NCBI GenBank assembly: GCA_964370375.1
Contig: CAYJIX010000088.1
Span: 1-7,254, forward strand
Length of the DNA: 7,254 nt
Direction of reading: 5' to 3'
DNA from: CAYJIX01 sp964370375
GTDB taxonomy: Bacteria; Desulfobacterota; Desulfovibrionia; Desulfovibrionales; Desulfovibrionaceae
Below the pieces are notes generated by a model. That model made no database searches and had not been told where the DNA came from. It worked only from the letters and a program-made list of their open reading frames with translations. This document shows, in pieces, positions 1 through 4,986 of this stretch (the stretch's first letter is position 1; every line of letters begins with the position of its first letter). The position numbers and the translations under genes are program-made.

Positions 1-71
1 AATCTAATCTGACACTTGCATACAAAAGTTATCTTGATGGAGTGATTGATAAAATCAAAAAAGGCTCTTAA
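1..71 (+). CDS. 3' end of an unidentified gene (22 codons plus stop)
   Basis: An open frame enters from the left edge (codons in phase from base 3) and ends at TAA 69-71. The visible C-terminus contains AYKSYLDGVIDKIKKG, an amphipathic, lysine-rich helix-like tail. Such tails are common at the ends of periplasmic substrate-binding proteins, but this is only a resemblance and I do not assign a function. The frame is more AT-rich than the genes further right. It could also be a chance open frame, since only 22 codons are visible. The next possible transcription stop is the hairpin at 140-190. Confidence 0.5.
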   Translation, partial: SNLTLAYKSYLDGVIDKIKKGS

Positions 72-139
72 CTAGGAGTCGACACTGAAAAACAATGCAA
101 CTTGTTGAAAATAAATTGGTTTTTAGCAAAAACGAACAA

Positions 140-190
140 ATAAAAATGCCAGAAATAAGGGCATGGAATGCACTTTTCCGGCATTTTTAT
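140..190. terminator. Possible bidirectional terminator hairpin
   Basis: An 11-bp perfect inverted repeat pairs ATAAAAATGCC (140-150) with GGCATTTTTAT (180-190), with a 29-nt loop that contains a smaller GCAT-GGA-ATGC hairpin (161-171). The AT-rich base gives a T-run on both strands, so it could stop transcription from the partial gene on the plus strand. The stem is weak and the loop long. AATGCC could instead pair with GGCAT at 160-164, so terminator function is tentative. Confidence 0.35.
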
Positions 191-212
191 GACGCCAAAC
201 TTTAGTTTTTCT

Positions 213-256
213 GTGGCGACTAGCAAAATTTTGCGGCAGCGAAAATTTTGCGCCAC
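213..256. repeat. Inverted repeat (bulged hairpin)
   Basis: GCAAAATTTT (223-232) pairs perfectly with AAAATTTTGC (242-251), and the outer GTGGC (213-217) pairs with GCCAC (252-256) across a 5-nt one-sided bulge (218-222). The loop is GCGGCAGCG. It is followed at once by a second hairpin, GCCGGAA (266-272) with TTCCGGC (278-284), a perfect 7-bp stem with a CTTGC loop. Confidence 0.6.
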
Positions 257-319
257 GTAAAATGAGCCGGAACTTGCTTCCGGCGTCCCCGAAGGGGCAT
301 TTGGAGTGGGCGTGCCCTT

Positions 320-349
320 CTGAAAAGCGTATGGAAATACGTTTTTCAG
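320..349. repeat. 13-bp hairpin with a GGAA tetraloop
   Basis: Bases 320-332 pair with 337-349 over 13 positions (CTGAAAAGCGTAT against ATACGTTTTTCAG). The only departure is one G-T wobble, and the loop is GGAA, which fits the GNRA tetraloop class in the plus-strand RNA. There is no following T-run on either strand, so it does not look like an ordinary terminator. Confidence 0.6.
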
Positions 350-367
350 CATCAACTAGGTAGTGTT

Positions 368-396
368 TTACGTTGACATCACTAATATCAACGTAA
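368..396. repeat. 9-bp perfect inverted repeat
   Basis: TTACGTTGA (368-376) and TCAACGTAA (388-396) are exact reverse complements separated by 11 bases. The arms and spacing (centre to centre about two helical turns) could suit either a hairpin or a dimeric protein-binding operator. No promoter could be tied to it. Confidence 0.5.
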
Positions 397-499
397 GTAA
401 AGGCACACTTGCTCTGGCACTTAACCGTGCAATAAAATGGCACTTATACCCTAAAAGGCACAGGTATCTACGCAGTGCTTGCCTTCGCTCGCAGTCAAG

Positions 500-525
500 A
501 TAGTAATTTTATCTGAAATTACTAT
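500..525. repeat. 10-bp perfect inverted repeat
   Basis: ATAGTAATTT (500-509) pairs with AAATTACTAT (516-525) around a 6-nt TATCTG loop. It lies about 80 bases downstream of the DUF116 stop codon on the minus strand. Read in that direction the T-run precedes the hairpin rather than following it, so it is not a standard intrinsic terminator for that gene. Confidence 0.5.
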
Positions 526-603
526 AAAAAGTGTATTTCAAAGCCCTTGTGCAAGCTTCAAAAGTACACTGTGGCTTCTTTTGTGGTTTTTTTGAGTGCC
601 GTA

Positions 604-1422
604 TTATACTGCCTTTGGCAGCACAAAAAGTTTTAAGGCTGCCTCCACTTCATGAAGAGGCACCAAGGTGTCAAGGCAGGGGCCGCACGGCCTTTCATTG
701 ACAATGCCAAACACAGGCAACGGACAGGTATCTTGAATCCCAGAGGTTAAATCGCGCTCACAGGCCACAGCGATAATAAGTTTAGGCTTTGTCTGTACCA
801 CAATACGCCGTGCAATGGTGCCCCCAACTGCCATGGCTAAGGTAACGCCCCAAGCATCGCGCAAATCAAGTAACCCCTTAAGCGGACATTTCCCACAGCG
901 CGTACACGCGTCAATGCTGTGGCTAAGCCGCCGTAAACACACACTTGCTTGCACGCAGTGAGGCAACAAAATCAGCACCTTATCAGCTGGATATTGCTGT
1001 TTTTTGGAGCGCACGATTTCGTTATTCACTTTGATGAACGAGGAGCGCACTTTCTCCACAGAAAAACGCATGAGCCGCGCCAAAACTTCCATAACTGGCA
1101 ACAGCAAACGCGCTGTGACAACCCACAACTTATCGGCACAAAGCCAAGGGTGACCTGTATACACATATAAACTAAGCCCAATGGCAAGCCATAGCACAAA
1201 GGCTATGGCCATAAGCGTACAAATGCCTGCCAAAATGGGCAAAAAAGGGTGGATTTCGCTAAAGCCCAAGGTGGGCACAAACCAAGACAGTCCAAGGATG
1301 ACACAAAGCACCAAGGCTGTGCCAAGCACAAGGCCGATAAACAAACGCTTGCCCGTAACTTCTGCTGTTTCGTCAGGCTTTTTTTTGCAAGCAGCAGCTT
1401 GGTTTTTATCAGGTGTAGTCAT
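604..1422 (-). CDS. DUF116 family membrane-anchored cysteine-rich protein
   Basis: The 272-residue protein has a polar N-terminus, two strong hydrophobic segments (about 27-50 and 60-88) and perhaps a third at 98-118. A soluble C-terminal domain carries the DUF116 signature: LLPHCVQ (C156), C162, a C-x2-C-x2-C cluster (C173, C176, C179; CTRCGKC), the VACERDLTSG segment (C221), C233, and NERPCGPCLDT (C246, C249). Nine cysteines in this layout suggest metal or Fe-S binding, but that is inference and the family has no established function I can cite. The domain is predicted to sit beside the membrane, probably on the cytoplasmic side. The gene follows def and fmt on the same strand, an order also seen in deltaproteobacteria such as Geobacter. 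Here a repeat-filled gap of about 380 bases separates it from fmt, so it may have its own promoter. The ATG at 1420-1422 has only a weak GAG upstream. Confidence 0.85.
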   Translation of the reverse strand: MTTPDKNQAAACKKKPDETAEVTGKRLFIGLVLGTALVLCVILGLSWFVPTLGFSEIHPFLPILAGICTLMAIAFVLWLAIGLSLYVYTGHPWLCADKLWVVTARLLLPVMEVLARLMRFSVEKVRSSFIKVNNEIVRSKKQQYPADKVLILLPHCVQASVCLRRLSHSIDACTRCGKCPLKGLLDLRDAWGVTLAMAVGGTIARRIVVQTKPKLIIAVACERDLTSGIQDTCPLPVFGIVNERPCGPCLDTLVPLHEVEAALKLFVLPKAV

Positions 1423-1451
1423 ACTAGCTCAATGTGTAAGCGCCGATATTT

Positions 1452-1480
1452 TTAAGAGGAAAAGTTTCCCCAAATGACAA
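1452..1480 (-). promoter_or_regulatory. Weak candidate promoter for the DUF116 gene
   Basis: On the minus strand TTGTCA (1475-1480) matches the -35 consensus at 5 of 6 bases. After a 17-bp spacer it is followed by TCTTAA (1452-1457), a poor -10 with 3 of 6 matches. It lies 30-58 bases upstream of the start codon, a sensible distance. The poor -10 keeps confidence low. Confidence 0.25.
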
Positions 1481-1514
1481 GGCAAACATTTTCTGACACC
1501 CATGCTTTTCTTCC

Positions 1515-1687
1515 TTCTGCCTTTTGCCTTTTCTGCCTTTTTCCCACAACACCCTTCATCCTGCGCAGGCAGTTCAAAAAGGGTTGGAGGCAAGGCAAGC
1601 GCGGTTTTTTCTGCCTTTTTTGCTTTTTGCTTATTCTGCTTTTTTCCCCAAACACCCTACATCATGCGCAGCCCGCTCAAAAAGGGT
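1515..1687. repeat. Imperfect tandem duplication: pyrimidine tract plus 34-bp unit
   Basis: Two successive blocks, 1515-1584 and 1609-1687, share the same architecture: TTCTGCC followed by T/C-rich sequence, a CCCxCAAACACCCT-like junction, and a 34-bp unit running ACCCT...CATC...GCGCAG...TCAAAAAGGGT. The 34-bp units (1551-1584 and 1654-1687) differ at several internal bases, and the pyrimidine tracts differ in length. The unit in the first block contains the perfect palindrome CCTGCGCAGG. Related units recur at 4636-4669, 4779-4812 and 4827-4860. Confidence 0.65.
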
Positions 1688-1814
1688 AAGATACGAGGAA
1701 GGCAAAATTTTTTCTTGAAGGCATAGGACTCTTCGGTCCATGCCGAAAGAAAAAATAAGCCTGACGAAGTAGATTGCCGTTTTTCAGCGGGCTGCCCTTT
1801 TTCAACTGCCTGCC
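1654..1814 (-). repeat. Palindromic element overlapping the fmt 3' end
   Basis: Read on the minus strand, the element starts inside fmt with GGCAGGCAGTTGAAAAAGGG, whose TGA is the fmt stop, and ends in a 34-bp unit (1654-1687). Its outer stem pairs 1668-1686 with 1777-1795 at 17 of 19 positions. An inner stem joins TTTTTTCTT (1708-1716) to AAGAAAAAA (1747-1755). The apical hairpin (1720-1744) has arms GGCATGGAC and GTCC-T-ATGCC in the minus-strand RNA, with loop CGAAGA. The element after dus (4521-4656) has the same order and orientation relative to its gene. It could be a terminator-like 3' structure or a REP/MITE-type repeat; no transposase is visible nearby. Confidence 0.7.
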
Positions 1815-2755
1815 CCGCGATAGCCGTTCCAAAAGGAACTAGCCGTCATAGCAGCTTTATTTGCAGGCTGCACAATCTCCACAAGGTACGGCGCGTCAAG
1901 GCAAGCAAAAGCCAAACAGCCATCCACAAGGCCAAGCAAGGTACCTGGTGTCGGCTTTTCCCCATCGTTCCATGGTTTGCCCACACGCCCGGGCTTTAGG
2001 CGTAAAGGCAACAACGTGTCGCCACATGTAAGCGTTGTTTGACCACCCGGCCATGGCGTAACGCCGCGCACATGGGCGTGTACTGCAAGGGCCGGCTGTT
2101 GCCAGTCTATCTGCCCGTCAGCCTTGGCCAATTTGGCGGCGTGACTGGCAAGGGCATCATCTTGCGCAATAAGCTGAGGCTGCGTGTCTGTTTCAAAAAG
2201 CGTTAAAGCCTCTATCATCAAGCGTCCGCCAAGGTCTGCCAATTGCCTGCTCAAGCCTTCTGCCGTATCGTCAAGCCCTATGGCTAACGCTCGTTGCAAC
2301 AGCATGGGGCCTGTGTCAAGGCCCTTTTCCATGCGCATGATGGTGATGCCTGTGGCGTTATCTTGGTTCATGATACTGCGCTGAATGGGCGCAGCACCGC
2401 GATAACGCGGCAACAACGACGCGTGTACGTTGTAAGGGCCGATCCTTGGTATATCCAGCACCGATTGCGGCAACAAAAGGCCGTATGCTGCCACCACAAG
2501 CACATCGGGGAAAAGGTTCGCCAAGGTTTTTTCATCCTCAGGGGTGAACCGTAAAGGCTGATATACAGGAATATCCAGCTGCTGTGCCAAGGTTTTTACA
2601 ACAGGTGCTTGCACTTTATTGCCGCGCCCTGCAGGGCGATCCGGCTGGCAATACACAGCCACAAGTTCACGATGAGGCGCGTTTTTTGTCCAATCATGTA
2701 CCGCTTGTAAAACCGTAGCGGCAAAATCAGGAGTGCCCATAAACACTATTTTCAT
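1802..2755 (-). CDS. fmt: Methionyl-tRNA formyltransferase
   Basis: The enzyme transfers the formyl group of 10-formyl-tetrahydrofolate to initiator Met-tRNA in the cytoplasm. The 317 residues match the usual length of about 315. The N-terminal formyltransferase domain (1-about 205) starts MKIVFMGTPDFA and carries the active-site block N109-V-H111-A-S-L-L-P-R-Y-R-G with D147 in KGLDTGPM, equivalent to the catalytic Asn, His and Asp of the family. The C-terminal tRNA-binding domain follows (about 205-312), with QIDW (215-218) and RGVTPWPGG (230-238). The ATG at 2753-2755 overlaps the def stop as ATGA, and GAGGGG lies 8 bases upstream, indicating translational coupling with def. Its last codons (GCA GGC AGT TGA) coincide with the start of a palindromic repeat also found at the end of dus, so the stop codon is supplied by that repeat. 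Confidence 0.97.
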   Translation of the reverse strand: MKIVFMGTPDFAATVLQAVHDWTKNAPHRELVAVYCQPDRPAGRGNKVQAPVVKTLAQQLDIPVYQPLRFTPEDEKTLANLFPDVLVVAAYGLLLPQSVLDIPRIGPYNVHASLLPRYRGAAPIQRSIMNQDNATGITIMRMEKGLDTGPMLLQRALAIGLDDTAEGLSRQLADLGGRLMIEALTLFETDTQPQLIAQDDALASHAAKLAKADGQIDWQQPALAVHAHVRGVTPWPGGQTTLTCGDTLLPLRLKPGRVGKPWNDGEKPTPGTLLGLVDGCLAFACLDAPYLVEIVQPANKAAMTASSFWNGYRGAGS

Positions 2756-3270
2756 AAGCAGGGCCCCTCAGGATCGCGCAGCCATTTTTTCACTTTCCCA
2801 TCATAAAGGGTGCGCTTTAGGCGGCTTATGCGATCAATGAACAATTTTCCATCAAGGTGGTCCACTTCGTGTTGCAAACATATGGACAAAACGCCGTCTG
2901 CTTCCATGGATACGGGCTTGTTGTCAAGGTCTGTGGCCTCTAAATGCACCTTAGTAAAACGCTTGACCTTGGCCCTGTAGTCATGGACAGAAAGGCAGCC
3001 TTCTTCGCCTTCTAAAAGGCCTTCGTCTTCAACGGGGGTTAGTTTTGGATTGACCAGCACCATGGGGCTGTCGTGCTCTTCTGACACGTCAACCACAATA
3101 AGGCGTATGCTGTGCCCAACCTGTGGTGCAGCAAGTCCAATGCCTTCTGCCTTGTACATGGCAGTAAGCATGCCTTCGGCAAGTTCACGGGTTTGTTCTG
3201 TGATTTCGGCAACGGGTTCACTGACCTTGGTCAAGATTGGATTTGGATATTTTAATATTGTCAATAACAT
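2752..3270 (-). CDS. def: Peptide deformylase
   Basis: This metal-dependent hydrolase removes the N-formyl group from nascent proteins in the cytoplasm. At 172 residues it has the normal bacterial length. All three family motifs are intact: G43-I-G-L-A-A-P-Q (motif 1), E90-G-C92-L-S (motif 2, metal-ligand Cys) and Q133-H134-E135-V-D-H138 (motif 3, two metal-ligand His and the catalytic Glu). It is the first gene of the minus-strand group and overlaps fmt by 4 bases, so the enzymes that add and remove the formyl group are made together. The ATG at 3268-3270 is the only start that leaves the canonical N-terminus (LLTILKYPNPIL), though the upstream Shine-Dalgarno match is weak. The gene diverges from dus across about 100 bases. 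Confidence 0.97.
   Translation of the reverse strand: MLLTILKYPNPILTKVSEPVAEITEQTRELAEGMLTAMYKAEGIGLAAPQVGHSIRLIVVDVSEEHDSPMVLVNPKLTPVEDEGLLEGEEGCLSVHDYRAKVKRFTKVHLEATDLDNKPVSMEADGVLSICLQHEVDHLDGKLFIDRISRLKRTLYDGKVKKWLRDPEGPCL
2764..2769 (-). promoter_or_regulatory. fmt ribosome binding site inside def
   Basis: GAGGGG on the minus strand lies within the last codons of def, 8 bases before the fmt ATG. It supports the start at 2755 and coupled translation with the 4-base ATGA overlap. Confidence 0.75.
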
Positions 3271-3304
3271 AGCGTACCAGTCCGGCTGTATGGTTATTTT
3301 TGAA

Positions 3305-3333
3305 AAGTCATGTATAGTGGCTCGGCCTATAAT
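3305..3333 (+). promoter_or_regulatory. Candidate sigma-70 promoter for dus
   Basis: A perfect -10 hexamer TATAAT lies at 3328-3333. At 17-bp spacing the -35 position is AAGTCA (3305-3310), 3 of 6 matches. A TTGAAA at 3300-3305 fits better but is 22 bp away. The predicted transcript start near 3340 leaves about 30 bases before the TTG start at 3370 and would put a start at 3343 almost at the 5' end. Confidence 0.5.
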
Positions 3334-3355
3334 TGAAGATTTTTGCTAAAGAGGC

Positions 3356-3361
3356 AAGAGG
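3356..3361 (+). promoter_or_regulatory. Ribosome binding site deciding the dus start
   Basis: AAGAGG is followed by an 8-base spacer and TTG at 3370. The upstream in-frame TTG at 3343 has no such site and lies at the likely transcript 5' end, so 3370 is preferred. Confidence 0.6.
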
Positions 3362-3369
3362 TATCCGCC

Positions 3370-4539
3370 TTGAAAAATATAGTACCTGTAAACGAAAATG
3401 CAATTACCAAAGAAAGCCAACTAGAAGCCGTGCTTTTGGGCGAACGTGCTTGCGCTATTCCGCGTATGGATGTGGGCATGGACACTGGCACGGATATGGA
3501 CACGGGCACGTCCAACAATAAAAAGGCTCAAAACACCCTGCCCATCAACCCCCAAAGCCCGTGGCTGGCCCCTTTGGCAGGCTGGTCTGACCTGCCGTTT
3601 CGTTTACTTTGCCGCGAACTTGGAGCCACTGTCTGCTGCACCGAAATGGTCAGTGCCAAGGGCCTTATGTACGGCAGCGTGGGCACCATAGAATTGTTGC
3701 ACACTTTGCAGGCGGACACGCCGCTTGTGGTACAGCTTTTTGGGAGCGAGCCTGATTTTATGGAAGCTGCCACACGCCACCTTATGCAGGCCGGCGCGCG
3801 TTTTTTTGATTGCAACATGGGGTGCGCTGTGCCTAAGGTCACACGCACAGGCGCAGGTGCCGCCATGGGGCGTGATCTTGACAACGCCATGGCCTGTGCA
3901 AAGGCCATGATCGACGTGGCGGGCCATGGACGTGTTGGCTTTAAACTGCGCCTTGGCTGGGATGACAAGCAGCTTAGCTTTGCCGAGCTTGGGCCAAGGC
4001 TTGCTGAAGCAGGTGCCGGCTGGCTGACCCTGCATCCGCGCACAGCCAAGCAGGGCTTTTCAGGAAATGCAGATTGGAGAGCCATTAAAGAACTTAAAAA
4101 CATGGTCAACATCCCTGTTATTGCCAGCGGTGACCTATTGACAGCGGCCCACGGCATCCGTTGCCTTGCCCAAACAGGGGCCGATGCGGTCATGTACGGA
4201 CGGGGTGCGTTGCGCAATCCTGCTATTTTTGCCGAGCATCACCGCCTTTTGGAAAGTTTGAACGGGAAAAACCTTGACGAAGCTGTGGACGAAATCCCTT
4301 CAATCCTTCCCCCTGAAGGGCACGAGGTCATGTCACGCATCCGCCGCCATGCAGAGCTTGCCCAAACGTATTGTTCACAAAAGGTGGCGCTGCTTAAAAT
4401 GCGCACCATTGTACCGCGGTATACCAAGCATTTGCCCCATGCAACGCAATTGCGGCAAGATCTTATTGCGTGCCGTTCGTGGCAGGATGTGGAGAGAGTG
4501 CTTTCTGAGTATACTTCAACTCATGTGGCAGGCTGTTGA
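3370..4539 (+). CDS. dus: tRNA-dihydrouridine synthase (Dus/NifR3 family)
   Basis: This FMN enzyme reduces specific uridines in tRNA to dihydrouridine. With the TTG start at 3370 the protein has 389 residues, longer than the usual 310-340. The TIM-barrel domain begins at about residue 64 with PWLAPLAGWSDLPFR. It then shows VVQLFGSEP, the catalytic cysteine in NMGC152, KLRLGW (192-197), HPRTAKQGFSGNADW from H222, the flavin-binding SGD (253-255) and GRGALRNPAIF (from 277). The usual Pro after the catalytic Cys is Ala (GCAVPKV). A helical tRNA-binding region follows, ending near VLSEYTSTHVAGC. The roughly 60-residue N-terminal extension is polar and contains an MDVG-MDTGTD-MDTGTS repeat. The final codons GCA GGC TGT TGA lie inside a repeat shared with the fmt end. 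The subfamily (DusA, B or C) is not fixed; it looks most DusB-like. Confidence 0.93.
   Translation: MKNIVPVNENAITKESQLEAVLLGERACAIPRMDVGMDTGTDMDTGTSNNKKAQNTLPINPQSPWLAPLAGWSDLPFRLLCRELGATVCCTEMVSAKGLMYGSVGTIELLHTLQADTPLVVQLFGSEPDFMEAATRHLMQAGARFFDCNMGCAVPKVTRTGAGAAMGRDLDNAMACAKAMIDVAGHGRVGFKLRLGWDDKQLSFAELGPRLAEAGAGWLTLHPRTAKQGFSGNADWRAIKELKNMVNIPVIASGDLLTAAHGIRCLAQTGADAVMYGRGALRNPAIFAEHHRLLESLNGKNLDEAVDEIPSILPPEGHEVMSRIRRHAELAQTYCSQKVALLKMRTIVPRYTKHLPHATQLRQDLIACRSWQDVERVLSEYTSTHVAGC
3466..3513 (+). repeat. Short tandem repeat in the dus N-terminal extension
   Basis: Units ATGGACACTGGCACGGAT (3478-3495) and ATGGACACGGGCACGTCC (3496-3513) match at 14 of 18 bases, preceded by a 12-base partial unit ATGGATGTGGGC (3466-3477). 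They stay in frame and encode MDVG, MDTGTD and MDTGTS. Repeat expansion is a simple explanation for part of the extra N-terminal length. Confidence 0.55.
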
Positions 4540-4656
4540 AAAAGGGCTGTCTGGGGTGTCAGAAACCGTTTTGCAGAACGGCATGGACCAAAGCGTCCTA
4601 TGCCGCCCTGTAAAACGGCTTCTTCCTACCATCCAACCCTTTTTGAACAGCCTGCC
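4521..4656 (+). repeat. Palindromic element overlapping the dus 3' end
   Basis: The left arm GGCAGGCTGTTGAAAAAGGG (4527-4546) contains the dus stop (TGA 4537-4539). It pairs with 4637-4656 at 19 of 20 positions, the exception being a G-G mismatch (4538/4645). Inside, CCGTTTTGCAG (4566-4576) pairs with CTGTAAAACGG (4608-4618) with one wobble. The apical stem is GGCAT-GGAC / GTCC-T-ATGCC (4580-4604) with loop CAAAGC. The 34 bases at 4521-4554 recur exactly at 4835-4868. The whole closely parallels the element after fmt (1654-1814). Confidence 0.75.
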
Positions 4657-4703
4657 CAAAATGAAAATTGTCGAAGAAAAAGACAAAAAAGGTATGGCGT
4701 TAG

Positions 4704-4812
4704 TTGGACAATTTTTGCCTTGTCATGAGAACATGGGGGGAAGAGCCAATCGAAATTGTCCAGCTGACACACTAGACAACCCTTCATCATGGGCAGACTG
4801 TTCAAAAAGTAT
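4704..4812. repeat. Second repeat module in the dus-tlyA gap
   Basis: TGGACAATTT (4705-4714) pairs perfectly with AAATTGTCCA (4753-4762) over a 38-nt loop. The sequence at 4706-4744 is an inverted relative of 4902-4932, differing mainly by an 8-base insertion and a few substitutions. The 18-bp AAATTGTCCAGCTGACAC (4753-4770) recurs directly at 4924-4941. The module ends in a 34-bp unit (4779-4812) of the ACCCTTCATCATG...CAAAAAG type. Confidence 0.6.
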
Positions 4813-4826
4813 CTTTTTTTAACGTA

Positions 4827-4967
4827 ACCCTTCATCATGTGGCAGGCTGTTGAAAAAGGGCTGTCTGGTAGGAAGCGGACTATTTTAGGAGGGGAGTGGG
4901 GTCTTCCCCCCATGACCCGACAAAAATTGTCCAGCTGACACCCCAGACAGCCCTTTTGGGGCAGCCT
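4827..4967. repeat. Third palindromic element, just upstream of tlyA
   Basis: Bases 4844-4868 and 4943-4967 are inverted repeats matching at 21 of 25 positions. The interior has a G-run/C-run hairpin (about 4891-4911) instead of the GGCATGGACC apical stem. A 22-bp stretch at 4935-4956 is the exact inverse of 4541-4562, and GGTAGGAAG (4867-4875) is the inverse of 4622-4630, so this element is partly an inverted relative of the one after dus. It ends about 20 bases before the tlyA ATG. Confidence 0.65.
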
Positions 4968-4986
4968 AACATATAAAGAAGTAATT

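Larger units (their letters stand above)
72..603. other. Hairpin-rich intergenic region, no gene recognised
   Basis: This 532-base stretch separates the first partial gene from the 3' end of the DUF116 gene. Open frames exist on the minus strand (about 95-106 codons), but they run straight through a series of inverted repeats, have no convincing ribosome site, and translate to low-complexity Pro/Thr/Ser and Phe/Cys-rich peptides, so I treat them as spurious. At least six hairpins are visible: 140-190, 213-256, 266-284, 320-349, 368-396 and 500-525. A CCCC-GAA-GGGG mini-hairpin lies at 287-297. GGCAC boxes recur at 403, 417, 440 and 458. It could be a structured RNA, a decayed mobile segment, or a bank of extragenic palindromes. 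Confidence 0.6.
1423..1801. other. Repeat-filled gap between fmt and the DUF116 gene
   Basis: The gap contains no credible gene. Right to left (the direction of fmt transcription) it holds a palindromic element that begins inside the end of fmt (1654-1814), a second copy of a 34-bp repeat unit (1551-1584), two pyrimidine-rich tracts (about 1503-1548 and 1605-1649), and a 12-bp piece TTTCTGACACCC (1490-1501). That piece recurs inverted in the element after dus (4554-4565). Small open frames through the pyrimidine tracts encode Phe/Leu/Pro-rich low-complexity peptides and are not considered genes. Confidence 0.7.
3271..3369. promoter_or_regulatory. Divergent def / dus promoter region
   Basis: The short interval between the def start (minus) and the dus start (plus) must hold promoters for both directions. 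The plus-strand candidate is clear (TATAAT at 3328-3333). For def, TATACA on the minus strand (about 3311-3316) is a possible -10 with no good -35. The two would overlap, so expression of def-fmt and dus may interfere. No operator was recognised. Confidence 0.4.

Noticed and set aside
68..443. Two overlapping minus-strand open frames of 95 and 106 codons in the first intergenic region
   Set aside because: They run through several hairpins, lack ribosome sites, and encode compositionally odd peptides with no recognisable domain.
403..462. GGCAC boxes as an operator array
   Set aside because: Four short boxes occur but at irregular spacing (14, 23 and 18 bases), so chance is an adequate explanation.
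1474..1726. Several plus-strand open frames of 64-74 codons rich in Phe, Leu and Pro
   Set aside because: They are translations of the duplicated pyrimidine tract and repeat units, in all three frames at once, not genes.
3528..4217. A 229-codon minus-strand open frame opposite dus
   Set aside because: It is the antisense shadow of a well-supported Dus coding region and shows no domain of its own.
4527..4656. Integron attC-like recombination site
   Set aside because: The arms do not fit the RYYYAAC / GTTRRRY ends, there is no integrase in view, and the flanking genes are housekeeping genes rather than cassettes.
4274..4822. A 182-codon plus-strand open frame crossing the end of dus into the repeats
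   Set aside because: It is out of frame with dus over its first half and translates repeat DNA in the second half.
4521..4967. CRISPR array
   Set aside because: Repeat copies are few, in mixed orientation, with unequal spacing and shared sequence in the spacers, unlike a CRISPR array.
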